From Brachionus manjavacas (taxonomy: Eukaryota; Rotifera; Eurotatoria; Ploima; Brachionidae), in NCBI GenBank assembly GCA_019054805.1, contig JAHQIY010000009.1, positions 1,550,001 to 1,614,000 of the forward strand: a DNA stretch of 64,000 nucleotides, written 5' to 3'. Below, piece after piece: positions 41,925 through 56,000 of this stretch (positions within the stretch are counted from its first letter, which is position 1; the number at the start of each line of letters is the position of its first letter). The notes under the pieces are model-generated. The model searched no databases. It saw only the letters and a list, made by a program, of their open reading frames with translations, and was not told where the DNA came from. The translations under genes and the position numbers were made by a program.

Positions 41925-42740
41925 AGTAATAGTAATAGTATTTATTACTGCAATTCGGAGCTAATCCAAGCAAAGCTCTAATGAGCTATAGCAGTCGATT
42001 CATCTTGCTTTGTCATCCAAACGTCAATCTTAGCTTTAAAGATGTTTAGACTAGTTGCACTAACAATTTCCTCCGGCAATTTATTCCAGACACTAACAAT
42101 TCTGTTTGTAAAATAATTAAATCTCTGACTACAATTCCTTACTCTTTCTCGAACCAAGTTCTTGGAGTATCTTCTAAGATTATACTTTTTACTGTCAGTT
42201 CTAGCGTTTAAGCTATAGTTTAAACCTTTACTGAAATTCACAATCTCCATATTGTTCAGTAGTTTGAACACTTGGATTAGATCTCCACGTATCCTTCTCG
42301 TTTTTAGACTTGGTAATTTCCGTCTAGATAGCCGCTGTGGATACTCCAAATTTACAAGCTCGGGTACACGCATCGCCCTACGTTGCACTTTTTCTATCTC
42401 ATCTATATCTTTTTCCAAGTAAGGACACCATGAGCTGATGGCATTTTCCAAATTTTGTGCTCATGTTGCCAAAATGTAAAACTTTGCACTTATCAATATT
42501 CAGTGATGCTGACCAGTCCTTTGACCATCTACATATGTTGTCTAAATCAGATTGTAGACTGAGAATCGAGCTGAAACTCTTGATAACGGATTAAATTTTT
42601 GTATCATCTGCATAAGCCTCACATTCATTTTTGATGATTTCTAACATGTCATTAATGTAAATAATAAACAGTAATGGCCCAAGTACTGGTTCCTGAGGCA
42701 CTCCACTTATCACATCTATCCAATCTTTTGAATTAGAAAT
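41925..42740 (-). mobile_element. LINE fragment: RT catalytic core and C-terminus
   Basis: On the minus strand from 42,730: ISGVPQEPVLGPLLFIIYIN, DM, then ECEAYADDTKI, the RT block with the YADD catalytic motif; LQSDLDNICRWSKDWSASLN IDKCKVLHFG follows after a stop. Then 42,451-41,978 is open: SSWCPYLEKDIDEIEKVQRR, RRIRGDLIQVFKLLNNMEIV, FFTNR-like YFTNRIVSVWNKLPEEIVSA and NIFKAKID, the standard C-terminus of CR1/Jockey-like ORF2. It ends in a TAATAG-rich tail (41,923-41,945). Broken by stops and a deletion between the two parts. Related to the LINE end at 5,250-5,612. Confidence 0.85.
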
Positions 42741-43172
42741 AAAAATTGGTATGAGAACTGAAGAACATTCAAGATTAGTCTCAATCTGATAAAAACCATT
42801 AAAAAAAAAATTTTAAATGAAACAAAAAAATTTTATTTCTGAATTTCAAAAAGCGTGTGGATAAATTTTTAGAAATTTATTTCATGGTGTAGATCATTTA
42901 AAGATTAAGAGAGGAATTCCGAAAAACCTGTTTTTTTAAAAACTAATTGTTCAGATTATTAAACTGACTTAAAATTGACTTCAGTAAAGATTGCTGAAAA
43001 CGTGGTATGAATTATTTTGTAAAAAAAGCAACAAATTTTGTCAAATTAGAATTTATGCAATAAATTAAAATATTGTTTGATAATGCTTATTTACTATTAA
43101 ACTCTGTTTAATTTAGATTTAATTTTAGTTTTTTACGAAAGTTGCATTTAAAATTGTCACTTTAAAGTAATC
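42741..43172. other. Non-coding sequence before duplication unit 2
   Basis: AT-rich; no feature seen. Not related to the sequence upstream of unit 1. Confidence 0.4.
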
Positions 43173-44275
43173 AGATTTAAAAAATATGTCAAATCAAGTT
43201 TTTTCATTAATATACAACATTTAATTTTTAATGAATTAATTTTTTTCTTAATTAGCCAAAAAAATATGTCCTTAAAATAAAAACAATGTTCAAAACAGCA
43301 AATTATAGATTGAAGTGTTTTATTTTTCTAAATTATTAAAAATATTTTGATATAATAATTTAATTTTGATAAAATTATTTGAGCATTCACTAAATAATAT
43401 TCAGCACATTAAACTTAAAGACACCCTTTACACTGTTGAAAAAGTTTGTTGCCCAGATTTTAAAAAATGATTTCATAATTTCATCAAATTTTTGATTTTT
43501 TAAAATAAAAATTTTTTGTTTTTTTTTGTATTAATGACAATATCAGTTAAAAATTTGTAAATTATTGGACTGATAAATGCCTAGTACTATTCTTTTAAAA
43601 TAGTCTTAAAATCTAGTAGTCTAAGCATTAAATATTTAAAATTAGAAAATCATTCTCAAGTTCTTAAAATTTGAAATCTCAATCAAAATCAATGGTTAAT
43701 CTTTTGCTATGGAAATTAAGCGATTATTAATTTTTAAAAATTATTTCTATTATTTTAAATAATTTTAAAAATTTCATGATTAAATTTTTTCGAAAACTGA
43801 TAATTATACCTTAAAGAATTTGTTTAAACGGGTCTAATTATAATTAAGTCTAATGTGCTAGTAAGTTAGCTTATGGACTTAAACAGTTTTTGTGGGAACT
43901 AGTTCTGATTTTAATATTGATCTAAAATAGCAGAATTTTTTTAATTCAAAGCTTTTGTGTTATAAAAAAATTAAAATGGTTTATAAAATTTAATAAATTA
44001 CTTAATCATGTCCATTAAAAAATATTTTAACTGAAGAATTTTTAGTTTATTAGTTATAAAAAGCATGTTTTAATTTAAAGGTATTCAAATCCGAAGATTG
44101 AATTTTTAAAAATTACTTAAGAATTATATTAATAACAATTAAATTTTGTATAGTCCGCATTTTTATTGTTGATTTTAAGAAAAAATTTTCATTATGGGTA
44201 AAAATTGAGTATTTTAAAGCATTTGTTTATTATGATTAAATTCACATATGATAAAAAAAATCTATTTAATTAAAG

Positions 44276-44442
44276 TTGTACACTCAATGGAAAAAGCAAT
44301 TGAGATATTTTATACAAACGAAGAAAATGGTGACGAGATAACAGATTATGAGAATTTAGACGACGATTACGAAAGTGGTTTTGACGAAGAATTATCGCTT
44401 GACGATGAAGATGAATCAGCTTTTTTACACGAGGATCTCTAA
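44276..44442 (+). pseudogene. Orphan last exon of TXNDC12 (unit 2)
   Basis: Identical to the last exon at 17,996-18,162 ([12 protein letters not shown]... ending FLHEDL), with its splice acceptor kept. The four upstream exons with signal peptide and CxxC are absent: the sequence before 43,173 is unrelated non-coding and LINE material. It cannot encode a thioredoxin unless spliced to something outside. Confidence 0.85.
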
Positions 44443-44667
44443 TAAAACAAAATTTTAGGCTGACTTTTAATTTTTCTTAAATTTGATCTGAAATAAAATA
44501 TATTCATAAGATAACATTTTTTTAATTAAAAGTAATCATCTGATCATAAAAAAGAAAAGCTAAATCAAAGGCAAATATTTGCATCTTGAAATAATATTCA
44601 AGAATTTTTGTTTAAATACAAAATAGATAATTTATTTTAAAATAAAAGTTATTTTTTTAATATCAAA

Positions 44668-47600
44668 ATGAACAGTATATTTAACTACATACGTGGAGAC
44701 GAGTATCCGAATCAGACTAGAACTCCAACAAACAGATATAAACTGTCTCATTTATTTGAATCTTTAAAATTATTCTTCAAATACTTAGCCAAAGTTCTGA
44801 AGCATCTATTTCCCTCTTTTATATCAGCATCGTCCATTCTTTTTCTCATTCTCCTGACAGATGTAGTTCTGCTTGAGTTTGTCGTGTACAGAGTCGGTCT
44901 GTTTAGTGGTCGATTTTATAAAGTTTTGTCCGACAGAGATTTGGTGTCTTTCTGGCCCTTGGCCGCTACATCCATTGCTTACATCATCATAAACTCTCTG
45001 ATGAAGAGTGTTAAAGACTTTATTACTAATCTACTGAGTATAGTATGGCGAAAATATATTACCCTGGGTTTACATGAAAAATATTTTCAGTCAAAAAATT
45101 TTTTATCTACAGCACCAATTTGCCTCAAATGATGACAGCATAAATGTATTAATCGATGGTAAAAATTCATCAAGTAATTCAAAAATGCAAACAGCAAATC
45201 GTCGACCGTTGGGAATTCAAAATTCTGTTGAACCAATTCTTGGTGATTTAAATTGTATGGAACAAAATGTGAACGACATGAGTGAGGATAATTCTCTTTT
45301 GGACAATCCGGACCAGCGCATAACTCAAGATGTGAAAAGTCTTTGCTCCAGCATTGCCAATATTGTGCCATTGATTCTAATTTCACCTTTTGTTATCGGT
45401 TGGTACGGATATCAGGTATTTAAAGATTTTTTTATAGATATTTTTATTAAAATTCCATATAATGTTTTTAGACTTATAAAACTGTTGGCTACTCAGGTCC
45501 ATTAGCTGTAGTTGTTTACTTTTTGGTCTGGGCAATGATAAATGGTCCCCTCACTGCACCAATTGCAAGAGTGATTTATAAACAGGACAAAAAAGAAGGT
45601 GATTTCAGGTAGATTTTTCAAATTGAGGCTCTTTTGATGTCATTTAAATTTAACTATGCTATTTGGGTAGCTGATGAACCTGATTTTGTATCAAGTTGGG
45701 TTTTCGGTTCCCGTTACCAAACGCATCTAAATTTTATCAATAAAGGTTCAAGCATATGAACTTGAGAATAAATGCGGAATCAATTGCGTTCTATGATTCA
45801 AGCCAGAGTGAACTCAATAAAATGAATCAAACTTTCAATGAATTATTAAGTAATTAGGAATTTTTGTTTTTTAAAAAGTTGAAATTATTTTAAAATGTGA
45901 AGTTTTTCTCATTTTTTAAATTATTTTTTTTACTACATTAATTAAACTTTAAATACAAAATTAATCTTGTTAGACCAAAAGCACCTATTATTAAAAAGGT
46001 CATGAATAGAATTTTGTGAACAAGATTAAATAATTTCTAAGAAACTTTTTTAACCAGCCTAAAAGTTGATTTCAATTACAAAATACAATCACAAAATATT
46101 CAATTTTAAAATAAGTTAAAAATTAATTGAAATTGTTTATAATAGAACAAGAGTTTCCATATAATTCTAAGCGATGCCTTGGTAGCTTAGCATGTATTTT
46201 CTTGCTATTTAGGTTGCGAATTTTATTTTAAATTTTTTTTATAATAATAAAAATAAATTAATAGCCTACTTGCTTTTTATGGCAATGTATGTTTGCTTAT
46301 TTTTTGCAGTTAACTTATCAAATGGAAAAATTCCAGAATGAAAAATTAAAGCTAACTGTAAGTGATTTTTGAAAGTTAGAAACTTAACTTGAGAGAATTC
46401 TTTGATTTATTCTCTTTTTGAATAAATTTTTTTTTGGAATTTTTCATTGTTTTTGATTACCAAAATTTAGTTAAAAAATTTTAATTTAGAAATTTTCAAA
46501 TTTGAATTTAAAACTTAAATTTTTATTTACTAATATTGATTTTTATAATAATCATTTGAAAAATTATTATATTTTGATGCTCAAACGAGATTAATTTGGT
46601 TCTGTTCATGATTGGCAATTTATCTCAAAAAGCTGTCCATAAAAATTGGGTCTTTTGAACAAATCGTGTGGATATTCTGACAATAAAGGCAGCACTTGTA
46701 AATGATTCACCAATTTTTCATAATCAATTTTTGTTTCGATTTTTCATAGTTTGCAGATTTTTACAAAATAAGGAAAGAAAATCTGAACAGATGTTTAAAA
46801 AGTCATGACTTTGAGTTACTGGAAAAAATTCTATAATATCAAAACTTGAAGATTTGAATAAAAAATTTTAACCATTAATTCATGTGACCCTAAATGTTTT
46901 TTCTACTTTAATTGATCGATTTTATTAATTTAAAAATTACTTAATTAAAAAAAAAAGTTGAAGTTAAAGTTTAGACTTGTGAAGTTTGCACTAGTCTAAT
47001 TATTAATTATTTAATCATTTTTCATTCAATTGAATTTACGAAAATATTAAAGGAATTTTTAATAGAAATTAGTAAAAATTTCAAGTTTATTTTTTTCAAA
47101 ATTTCTAGTCACTTTGATCTTTTAAAAATAGAAAAAGCTAAAAAATTTTGTTTACTAAGATATATCATATCGAAGAAATTGGAAAGAGCTGATGCTTAAG
47201 TTGTTTATAAATTTGAGTCAATATTTTGGTGGAATTTTGGCATATTTTGTACTGGCAATTCCAATTTTCACCCATGTATATGATGACTATTCGCCAACAG
47301 ATCTAGCCCAATTAATCAGCAACTATTCGTTCAAATGCCAATATTTAATTTATCTTTTTACGCGATTGTACGACATTCTTAATGAGATATCAAGCATTGT
47401 TGGAAACACTAAACGTGTTGGTGAACTGATGGAAAAAATGACAAATAATATTAACCAAAGCTCGCATTATGAGCACAAAAAACTAATCGATCACCAAGAT
47501 GACTTATGTTTACAGTTGGAGAATTTCACCTTGCAAATACCGGATGTCAAACGAAAAGTGCTTGTAAAAAATCTAAATTTCAAATTTAATAAAGGAGAAA

Positions 47601-48166
47601 ATGTCTTGATTAGCGGTCGATCTGGCTGTGGAAAAACATCCTTGTTTCGTGCCATTAGTGGCTTGTGGAATTCATACTCAGGACAAATTAGATATTTTCT
47701 TGATCCCAATGAAATATTTTTCTTGCCACAAAATTCCTATTTTACTTCAGGATCATTGTTCGACCAAATTTCCTATCCATCACATAGTCAAACTTTAAGA
47801 AATGAGAGCTCAAAAAAAATCATAGAATGGCTAGCAGAGTTCGGCCTGAGCCATTTATTGGAACGAGTTAATTCGGACCTAACTTGGGTGCCGGAATTCA
47901 ACTGGTCTTTAATTTTGTCAGAAGGTGAAAAGCAGAGATTGTCATTTTTAAGAGTTATTTATCACAAACCAAAATTTGCTTTACTTGATGAGTTTACCTC
48001 TTCGGTGGATCAACAGACTGAAGTTTTAATGTATGAATATTTGTACAAAATAGAATGTAGTTTTATGAGTATAGCCCATCGAGATACTGTCAAAAAGTAT
48101 CATCAAATTGAATTAAAATTTACCAATGACATTAATTATGATATTATGCATGTTAATAAAATATGA
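44668..48166 (+). CDS. ABCD4: ABCD4-like ABC transporter, unit 2
   Basis: Second full copy of the gene at 18,388-21,887, with the same exons (44,668-45,415, 45,472 onward, last exon to 48,166) and the same NBD motifs (GRSGCGKTS, LSEGEKQR, FALLDE, SIAHRD). The one-base T-run frame break is present at the identical place (45,099-45,104). A silent-type change (AACCAG to AGCCAG, Asn to Ser) is seen in exon 3. Confidence 0.82.
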
Positions 48167-48772
48167 ACCTTATTTTTTAAATATCAATAATTTGAATTTT
48201 TAACTTGATTTTTATTTCAATTAAGTTTTAAAATAAAATGTCGAAAGGAAAATTTCATTAATTAAAATCTTTATAAAAATTTTTAATTTTTTATCAATGA
48301 AAAATAAGAAAATCGATTAAAATTATCAAAATGCAATAATGTAGAAATTATGCATCTAAAAAAAAATTTTAACTTCTCTTTTAAGGTTACCAAGACAACA
48401 TACTAAATATAATTATAAAATTTTTTAGATTTTTCAAATTATTTTTTTTGATTAGAAAAAATTTTTTTTCCTTTCGAATATTAAAAAATACCTTATTAGA
48501 GATAATCGTTGTTATTCATAATTTTTGTTATTACACAAACAAAAATTATGATTACATTCTTTATGAAAAAATAATTTTGAATGTATTATTATGTTATCAA
48601 ACTCTATAAAATTTTTTACTTTATTTTTCAATTTATTTTAAAAAAATTCAATGAAAAATTTCTGTTAGAACGTTTTTATTGAAAATTATTAGGAAATAAA
48701 AAATCAAATCGGGTAAAAGTTAACAGTTGTATTCCACGGCAACTTAATTTTTTTGATCAATTTTTTAATGAT

Positions 48773-48977
48773 CAAAATGATCAAATAAAGTTAAAACTAT
48801 GAAATGAATTTATATTTGGTAGTAGAATTAATGCAGAGGTACATTTTTAGCGGGTAGAGGTAAAGTCTGCAATTTTTTATTTAACATAGTATGTTAAATC
48901 CAAAAATTTACCTCTGCATTAATTCTAGCAAGAAATAAAAATTTATTTCGTAGTTTAAACTTTATTTGGTAATTTTG
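48773..48977. mobile_element. MITE-like long-hairpin element, unit 2
   Basis: Copy of 22,495-22,699 with the same AGAATTAATGCAGAGGTA / TACCTCTGCATTAATTCT arms. Confidence 0.65.
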
Positions 48978-49007
48978 AGCATCCAAAATAGATAATCAAC
49001 TTCAAAA

Positions 49008-49086
49008 TCTCGCATTCCACAAGGTTCAGTTCTAGGTTCTCTACTCTTTATTATTTATATAAACAATTTGTTGATTGTTTTCCAAA
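49008..49086 (+). mobile_element. LINE reverse-transcriptase scrap, unit 2
   Basis: Copy of the IPQGSVLGSLLFIIYINN block at 22,729-22,808. Confidence 0.7.
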
Positions 49087-49885
49087 GTATATTATGTAAA
49101 ATTATGAATCGAGCAAAACCAAAGTAACAAAAAACTTGATAAATTTAATTTTTTAATTTTTAAAATTTAAATTACATCGTCAGAATTGGCGTTAATTGAG
49201 TAAATTAATAAATAAACGATATGTTGATTGTTTTCCAAAATGAATGATGACACAAAGATCTTATCTACAATCATTAATTTAAATCCATTTTATTAGCTAC
49301 AATCAGATTTGGATTAAGTGTGTAAGTGGTCAAAAGAGTAGTCAACTCAGCTGATTAAAAATAAATGCAAAAGTGAACATATTGACTACAAAAATCCCGA
49401 GTTTTATTAAGAAAATGGTCTGAAACCCCTGAGTAAGTCTAATTGCGAAAGAAGTCAAAATTCATTTTTCAAATTTGAACTGAAAATTTTAAAATGCGCA
49501 ATCAAATTTCATATTTTTTCACGTTTTAAAGCTTTATTTTTAAATTTTTGAAGAAAGATTGTAATTTGTAAAGTATGCATTGAAGCCTGATGGTAGGATG
49601 TAGATAAAAAAAAGAAGCGACCGCTACAGCTCTTTAGACCTATGCTTAGATAAACTCTTAGCTACAGTTAAAATTATTATTTCAACTCCTACTACTACAT
49701 TTAGTTATTCACATATAAAATAAAAAACAATAAAAATTAAAAATTTATTGAAAATTAAATTAATTAAAAGCCTAATATCTGATTAAGGTTTGGTCGCTAA
49801 AAATCTTAAGAAATTGACATTAAAATTTGAAATAAGTTTTACTAATCTAAACAATTAATATGATTGCTCTTAAACAATCTGAATT

Positions 49886-51708
49886 TTATTGGGATATTAA
49901 AGAGCTTGGTCTTAAAATTGGTCTCGAATTCGAAACACACCACTTTCTTTTTAGTGAATTAATTGTATCAATATCAATTAAATCGTAAATAGAAAAATTT
50001 GACATTTCTAGAATAAGTTTTATCTGTTGATAAAGTTCGGAATTATTTTGTTTAAAATTTTGATCTAATTCATCTCCACTAGTGCTTTTCACCAGTTTTT
50101 CTAAATCTCTAATAAAAATAATCAACATTTTACGCTTTCGGTTTGGATCGCACATTATTACTTGGCGAAATAGTTCATATTTAACCACTAAATCAAAATT
50201 ATTCACCTCATTTAGAATTTTTTCAACCAAATCCAAACTTTTTTCGTCACAAATTTTAATGATTTTGATCAAAATTTCTAGGATTTCATTTATTGCACTC
50301 GAGTGGAGTACATTCTTTTTAAACAGGTCAAAAAGAGCAGCGCACAGCCATTTAGGAGAATGGAATGATTTGAATGCTTCTGAGTCCAAGTTTTTTATCA
50401 AAACTTCGTGATAAATAGGAATTAAAGAGTCAAATCGAAGCGAAATTAAATTTTTTGAAACCGATGGTGGTATTTCAGATGATGATTCATAAACTCTGAT
50501 AAAATTCTTTAAATCATTTATTTCCTTACGAATAAATTCAAACATTGATTGTCTGTCATATCTATCGTTTTGACTCATTAAATCATCTAGAAGTGATTTT
50601 TCATCTTGTTTTTTGTCAAATTTTGACAAACCATCAGCAATTGAATCTTTTAATCCTACTAATTCATCAAAAAGTTTTTTCCAGCAAATTTTATCTCTAA
50701 GCTCTTTATCGTTTAGCTCATAATCTTTTTTTTTGAAAGCTTCAAAAAATTCATTTTTTTCTTCTTCATTTTTCTCCAAATTTTTCTTTAAAATTTCTGT
50801 TTTAACTTTTAAATCTTTTAATTGTAAAGTTTCTAAATCATTTTTAAGTCTTTCTAATTCCCTTTTTGCATCATTCAACTTCTCATTTAATTCCTCTATA
50901 TTTTTATCCTTTTCCTTGCATTGTTTTTGAATGTTATTTTTGAATTTAATTTCGTTTGCTAAATCATTATTTTGTCTTTCTATTTCCTTTTTTGCATCAT
51001 TCAACTTCTCATTAAATTCCTCTATATTTTTATCCTTTTCCTTGCATTGTTTTTGAATGTTATTTTTGAATTTAATTTCGTTTGCTAAATCATTATTTAG
51101 TCTTTCTATTTCCTTTTTTGCATCATTCAACTTCTCATTTAATTCCTCTATATTTTTATCCTTTTCCTTGCATTCTTTTTGGATGTTATTTTTGAATTTT
51201 CTTTCGTTTGCTAAATCATTATTAATTCTTTCGATTTCCTTTTTTGAATCATTCAAATTCTTCAAAAGTTTATTTTTTTCTTCTTCATTTTTCTCCAAAT
51301 TTTTCTTTGAAATTTCAATTTCAACTTTCAAATCTTTTAATTGTAAAGTTTCTAAATCATTTTTAAATATTTCTATTTCCTTTTTGCATCAATCAACTTC
51401 TCATTTAATTCCTCGATATATTTTTTTTTTTCCTCACATTCTTGCTCGATTTTTTCACATCTTTTCTTGATAAATTCAATGCTTTCATATTGATCTCTTT
51501 GTTCTGATTTTTCATTTCTTATTTCATTCTTTATTAGTTTAATTATTTTGCTTAATATTTCTTTTATTTCTTCTTCTTGTGGTTTTTCATTAGCCTCTGA
51601 TTTTCTTTCGTTGAATGCGTTATCTTTTTCTAAGGTTTCTTTTTTTTCATCCGGAACATTTTCTATTACAGATGTTTCCTTTTTTTCTTCCAAATTTGCA
51701 GTTGACAT
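49886..51708 (-). CDS. Coiled-coil protein with 42-residue repeats, unit 2
   Basis: Same gene as 23,608-25,429. Here the 5' end is in frame from the ATG at 51,708 (MSTANLEEKKETSVIENVPD, then EKKETLEKDNAFNERKSEAN), but a T-run at about 51,380 is one base short, which breaks the frame into 51,708-51,373 and 51,331-49,886. The break falls at a different place from that in unit 1, so each copy is whole where the other is broken. The C-terminal domain is identical to that of unit 1. Confidence 0.65.
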
Positions 51709-52407
51709 TTTTCTTCTTTTAATTAAATCTAGATGAAAAAACTATTTTATAGAGTTTGATAACATAATAATACATTCAAAATTATATTTTCATAAAGAAT
51801 GTAATCATAATTTTTGTTTTGAAGAACGGCAATATTTATAATCTGTGTAAACTACGATTATCTCTAATAAGGTATTTTTTAATATTCGAAAGGAAAAAAA
51901 ATTTTTTCTAATCAAAAAAAATAATTTGAAAAATCTAAAAAAATTTTATAATTATATTTAGTATGTTGTCTTGGTAACCTTAAAAAGAGAAGTTAAAATT
52001 TTTTTTTAGATGCATAATTTCTACATTATTGCATTTTGATAATTTTAATCGATTTTCTTATTTTTCATTGATAAAAAATTAAAAATTTTTATAAAGATTT
52101 TAATTAATGAAATTTTCCTTTCGACATTTTATTTTAAAACTTAATTGAAATAAAAATCAAGTTAAAAATTCAAATTATTGATATTTAAAAAATAAGGTTC
52201 ATATTTTATTAACATGCATAATATCATAATTAATGTCATTGGTAAATTTTAATTCAATTTGATGATACTTTTTGACAGTATCTCGATGGGCTATACTCAT
52301 AAAACTACATTCTATTTTGTACAAATATTCATACATTAAAACTTCAGTCTGTTGATCCACCGAAGAGGTAAACTCATCAAGTAAAGCAAATTTTGGCTCG
52401 TGATAAA
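51709..52407 (-). pseudogene. Inverted copy of the ABCD4 3' end, unit 2
   Basis: Counterpart of 25,430-26,130: ABCD4 C-terminal codons plus 3' flank leading into the coiled-coil gene start. Confidence 0.85.
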
Positions 52408-53062
52408 GAATTTAGACTAAAGGCTGATTTGAAGGCTTTTCTTCTGGTGTGAGATCCACTTACAATATTTCAGAATGGAATTTCAAGTTGATAAAAAAAC
52501 AATTGAGGACAATATTGATACGAAAATAAAATATCTTGGGGAACATTTAGTGATAATGCTTGTTTGTGCCAAATAAGCAAGACCAATCTTTGCTTAAACT
52601 AGCGGTCAGACTTTAAGAATAGCATGCTTTATTTAGATAGTCTTAAGAGAAGTCTTTATTAGAAAATTAATCAAAACCAAAATCTCAAGAATTAAGCGAA
52701 TTTCTATAAAAGGAACAATATAAAAAAATTTCGTGATATAATTTTTGAAAAAAATTTATAAGTTTTTTTAATTTGATTTTATTTAAACAATAAAAACTAA
52801 AAATAGGAAAAAAATCTTTTTAAAAAAAATACAGAAAAGAAAATGGAATCAAAGGATTTTGCATCAAAGTCAAGTTTTAAATATATTTTTTCCAATAATA
52901 AATAGTTTAAATAAGTAACAAAATAATTGAAAAAATAAATTTAAAGAGCCTAAAAAATTCGAATATCTTCTTGAAGTCTATTGTACATTAGCTTCTTAGA
53001 TTTGATCAAAAATTGTTTATTTTGATTGAGTTTATTCTAAAACAAAAACTAAAAATATTCAT

Positions 53063-56000
53063 CTAATTTTTTAAATCAGAAGGACCATTTTTCACTTGAT
53101 TCGTAAAAATCTGCTCTTGCAAACTATAAATTGAATTCAAAAAGCTTAGTTAAAAATTTAAATAAATTCTTTTAATTTTTTCTTACTATTTCAACAAAGA
53201 AGAGTTGTCATCAAGTATTTTTTCTATCTCAGCAGCTTGCAGCTTAAAGTCTCTGATCGTACTAACCAAACAATCAATATTTAAATTGGTATATTTGCCA
53301 TTGTTATTATCATCTTTATCACTGGACATTTTTGAGTCGAATGAGTCAGCTTTCGAAGCGCCAGACGAAAGTGTAGGTGTTGGCGTAACTGGTGAAAAAT
53401 TGAGCTGTTTTGGTATGGAAGAGTCCGAGCTATCACTACTTTTAATGATGATCAACTCAAGTATATTATTTATTTTGGAGTCAAGAGAAGCATCAATTCG
53501 TTCAAATGGTGCTGTGATGGCTTTGTCACACTCAATCAATTTTTGCTGAACACTCATTATGTCATTGTGTAATTTGATCAAATCGCTCATCCATTTCTCA
53601 AATCTTAAATAAAAATCATAGAACCGAACGATAATGACCTCTTGATAGAGCTTGGTGGCCTCGTCCCGAGTTCTGATGATGTTGTTTATCTTAAATTCGG
53701 TAAATCTGCTATTTTCGAATTTTTCCTGATCACTTTTGAATCTAAATTCTCTTTTTTTCTGCAAAAATTCTTCATGTATCTTCTTGGCTGTTTTGGCATG
53801 GGCATCGGCCTCGCTTCTCCTTTAGAAAAAAATTAGCTCAAAATGAATCGTTTTTTTTTTAATTTTTATTTAATACCATCTCCAGGTAAGCGATGAATTT
53901 TGTACTAAAAATTCAAAATTTTGATTCTCATTTATCTTGTCGGTCAAACAATTTATTTCACTCTCATAGATTGATATTTCATCTTTATACTGGAAAAAAT
54001 TTAAAAATTTTTGATTCAAATTTTTTTCTCTGAATTTATCAATATAATAGCCTTTTGAAACAATTTTCAATCAAATATTATAAGTTAAAAGTATAAATAT
54101 TTATTAAGACTCTTTAAATTTTCTATTACTCAAAATTCAAATTAATTACAAATTTAAATTGTAAAAAGAATCAAACATTTTTTTTTAATTTAGCTTTAAT
54201 GATTATTTATTATTTGTATCTAATAGAAAATGAATTTTTAATATTTTAATGAAATTAAAAGTGAATTCGATTTCATCAATAGCCAGGTGCATAAATGAGC
54301 CTTCTGATGACTAATGTAAGTTTATGTAATGCTAGCATCTAGCAAAATATGTACTCAGGAAGAACTAACTCGGAAATAAACTTAAGTTTAATTTGCGTGG
54401 AAATTGCAAAGCTAATTATTTAATTTAAATGTCTAAGGTTTTTTCTATAAATAAAAATAGCTTTATAAAAGATTTTTAAAGTAGACAAGTAGGGCAACTT
54501 GAAGTTGATGATGATTATCACATGATTTAAATCTTAATAAAATGATTAAATTAGCATTTTTAAATTTTTATTAATTAAAAATAAAATGTTTATTTACTTA
54601 ATTAAAAAATAAATCTTTTTTTTTTCTTATTTATCCTTAATTGATTCTTCTAAAATTTTTATTTGAAAATTTTAAAGACGAATTTAATACCCACATTAAG
54701 TTAAACAAATTATGGCTTAAACAAACTCTTTAAATGATATTTTAATCACTTAAAAAAACAAAATTAAGTTTTGAATTGAAAAACCTCATTATTTTGAATA
54801 AGATTTATTTTCTACTTCAGCTAAAAACGAGCATATTTTTTTGTCCAGTAAAAATTTAACAAATCAAGTTTAATAAAGTTTAGTCATTTATTATTAAAAA
54901 AAACTAAAAAAGTAAAAGTAAAAATTTTGATTTTAAATTTACATTTGATCATAAACTTCAATAAAAAGAATATAAGAATTATCTATAATTACTGGTATAA
55001 TCTAAAAGAACTAAATAGTTTGATTTTTTATCAAAAAACTTTCAAACAAGTTTCAATTTTAATAAATTAGAAATAATTTTGATTAAACATAAAAAATTCT
55101 AATTATTGGTGCTAACAAAAAAATTCAGGGTACTCAAAGAGATTTCAAAAATTGTATATTAAAAAAATTTAATATATTAAATAAGATTAATGCCTATTTC
55201 TATTTAAAATTTATTCTTTCATTTTAAAATTTATTTTCAACTTGAACAAAAAATTCAAAAAAGTGTGAAATTTTTATTTCTAAATTGAATTGTAAAAAAA
55301 ATAAAATTCAATATTGGAATTTAACTTAAATTAACTTTTTCAATTCAAATAAATATTAAATTTGAATATTTTAATATCATTTAAAAGTGAATTTTATTAG
55401 AATAAAGAGTTTGATAAAGGAGCTTGGCAATTTTTTGATGAATGAATTTTTCCAAATTTATAAATTTCCTTACATTTTATTAAAAATATTAAAAAAATAT
55501 TAAAACTAAATTCGGCTTCCGAAAATACTTAATTAGCTTAACTAGAATTCCTTTTAGAGTGTGATACTTTTTCCAATATTTTGATTTTGCTAAAGAGACA
55601 TCCTTTTAGCTTCCCTTTTTATGGTATTTTCAGAGAATGGATTTTGATGATATTGTTGAACTTGTTGAATTTATGTAACCAATTTTAGACATTTAATTCA
55701 AAGTTTTTGTTGTTTTTTCGTGTTTGTTCTGTATATTTTTCTAAAATAAACAATGCCAAGATCAAAAATAACATAAAATCCTGAAAGAAAGCACCTCAAG
55801 GCTTATGATGAAAGACTCATAATTCCTGTCGAACAAATTTTTAAACAACTGAAACTGATTACCAGATAATCCAAATAACTAAGAACATCTTCAGGGAGAA
55901 AATCGGTAGTTTTGGCAAACAAGAAATTAGCCTATTTAGTCTAGTTGTAGCTACGAAATTCGGACATAGTCGGTATACCATATTTTTATTTATATTATTA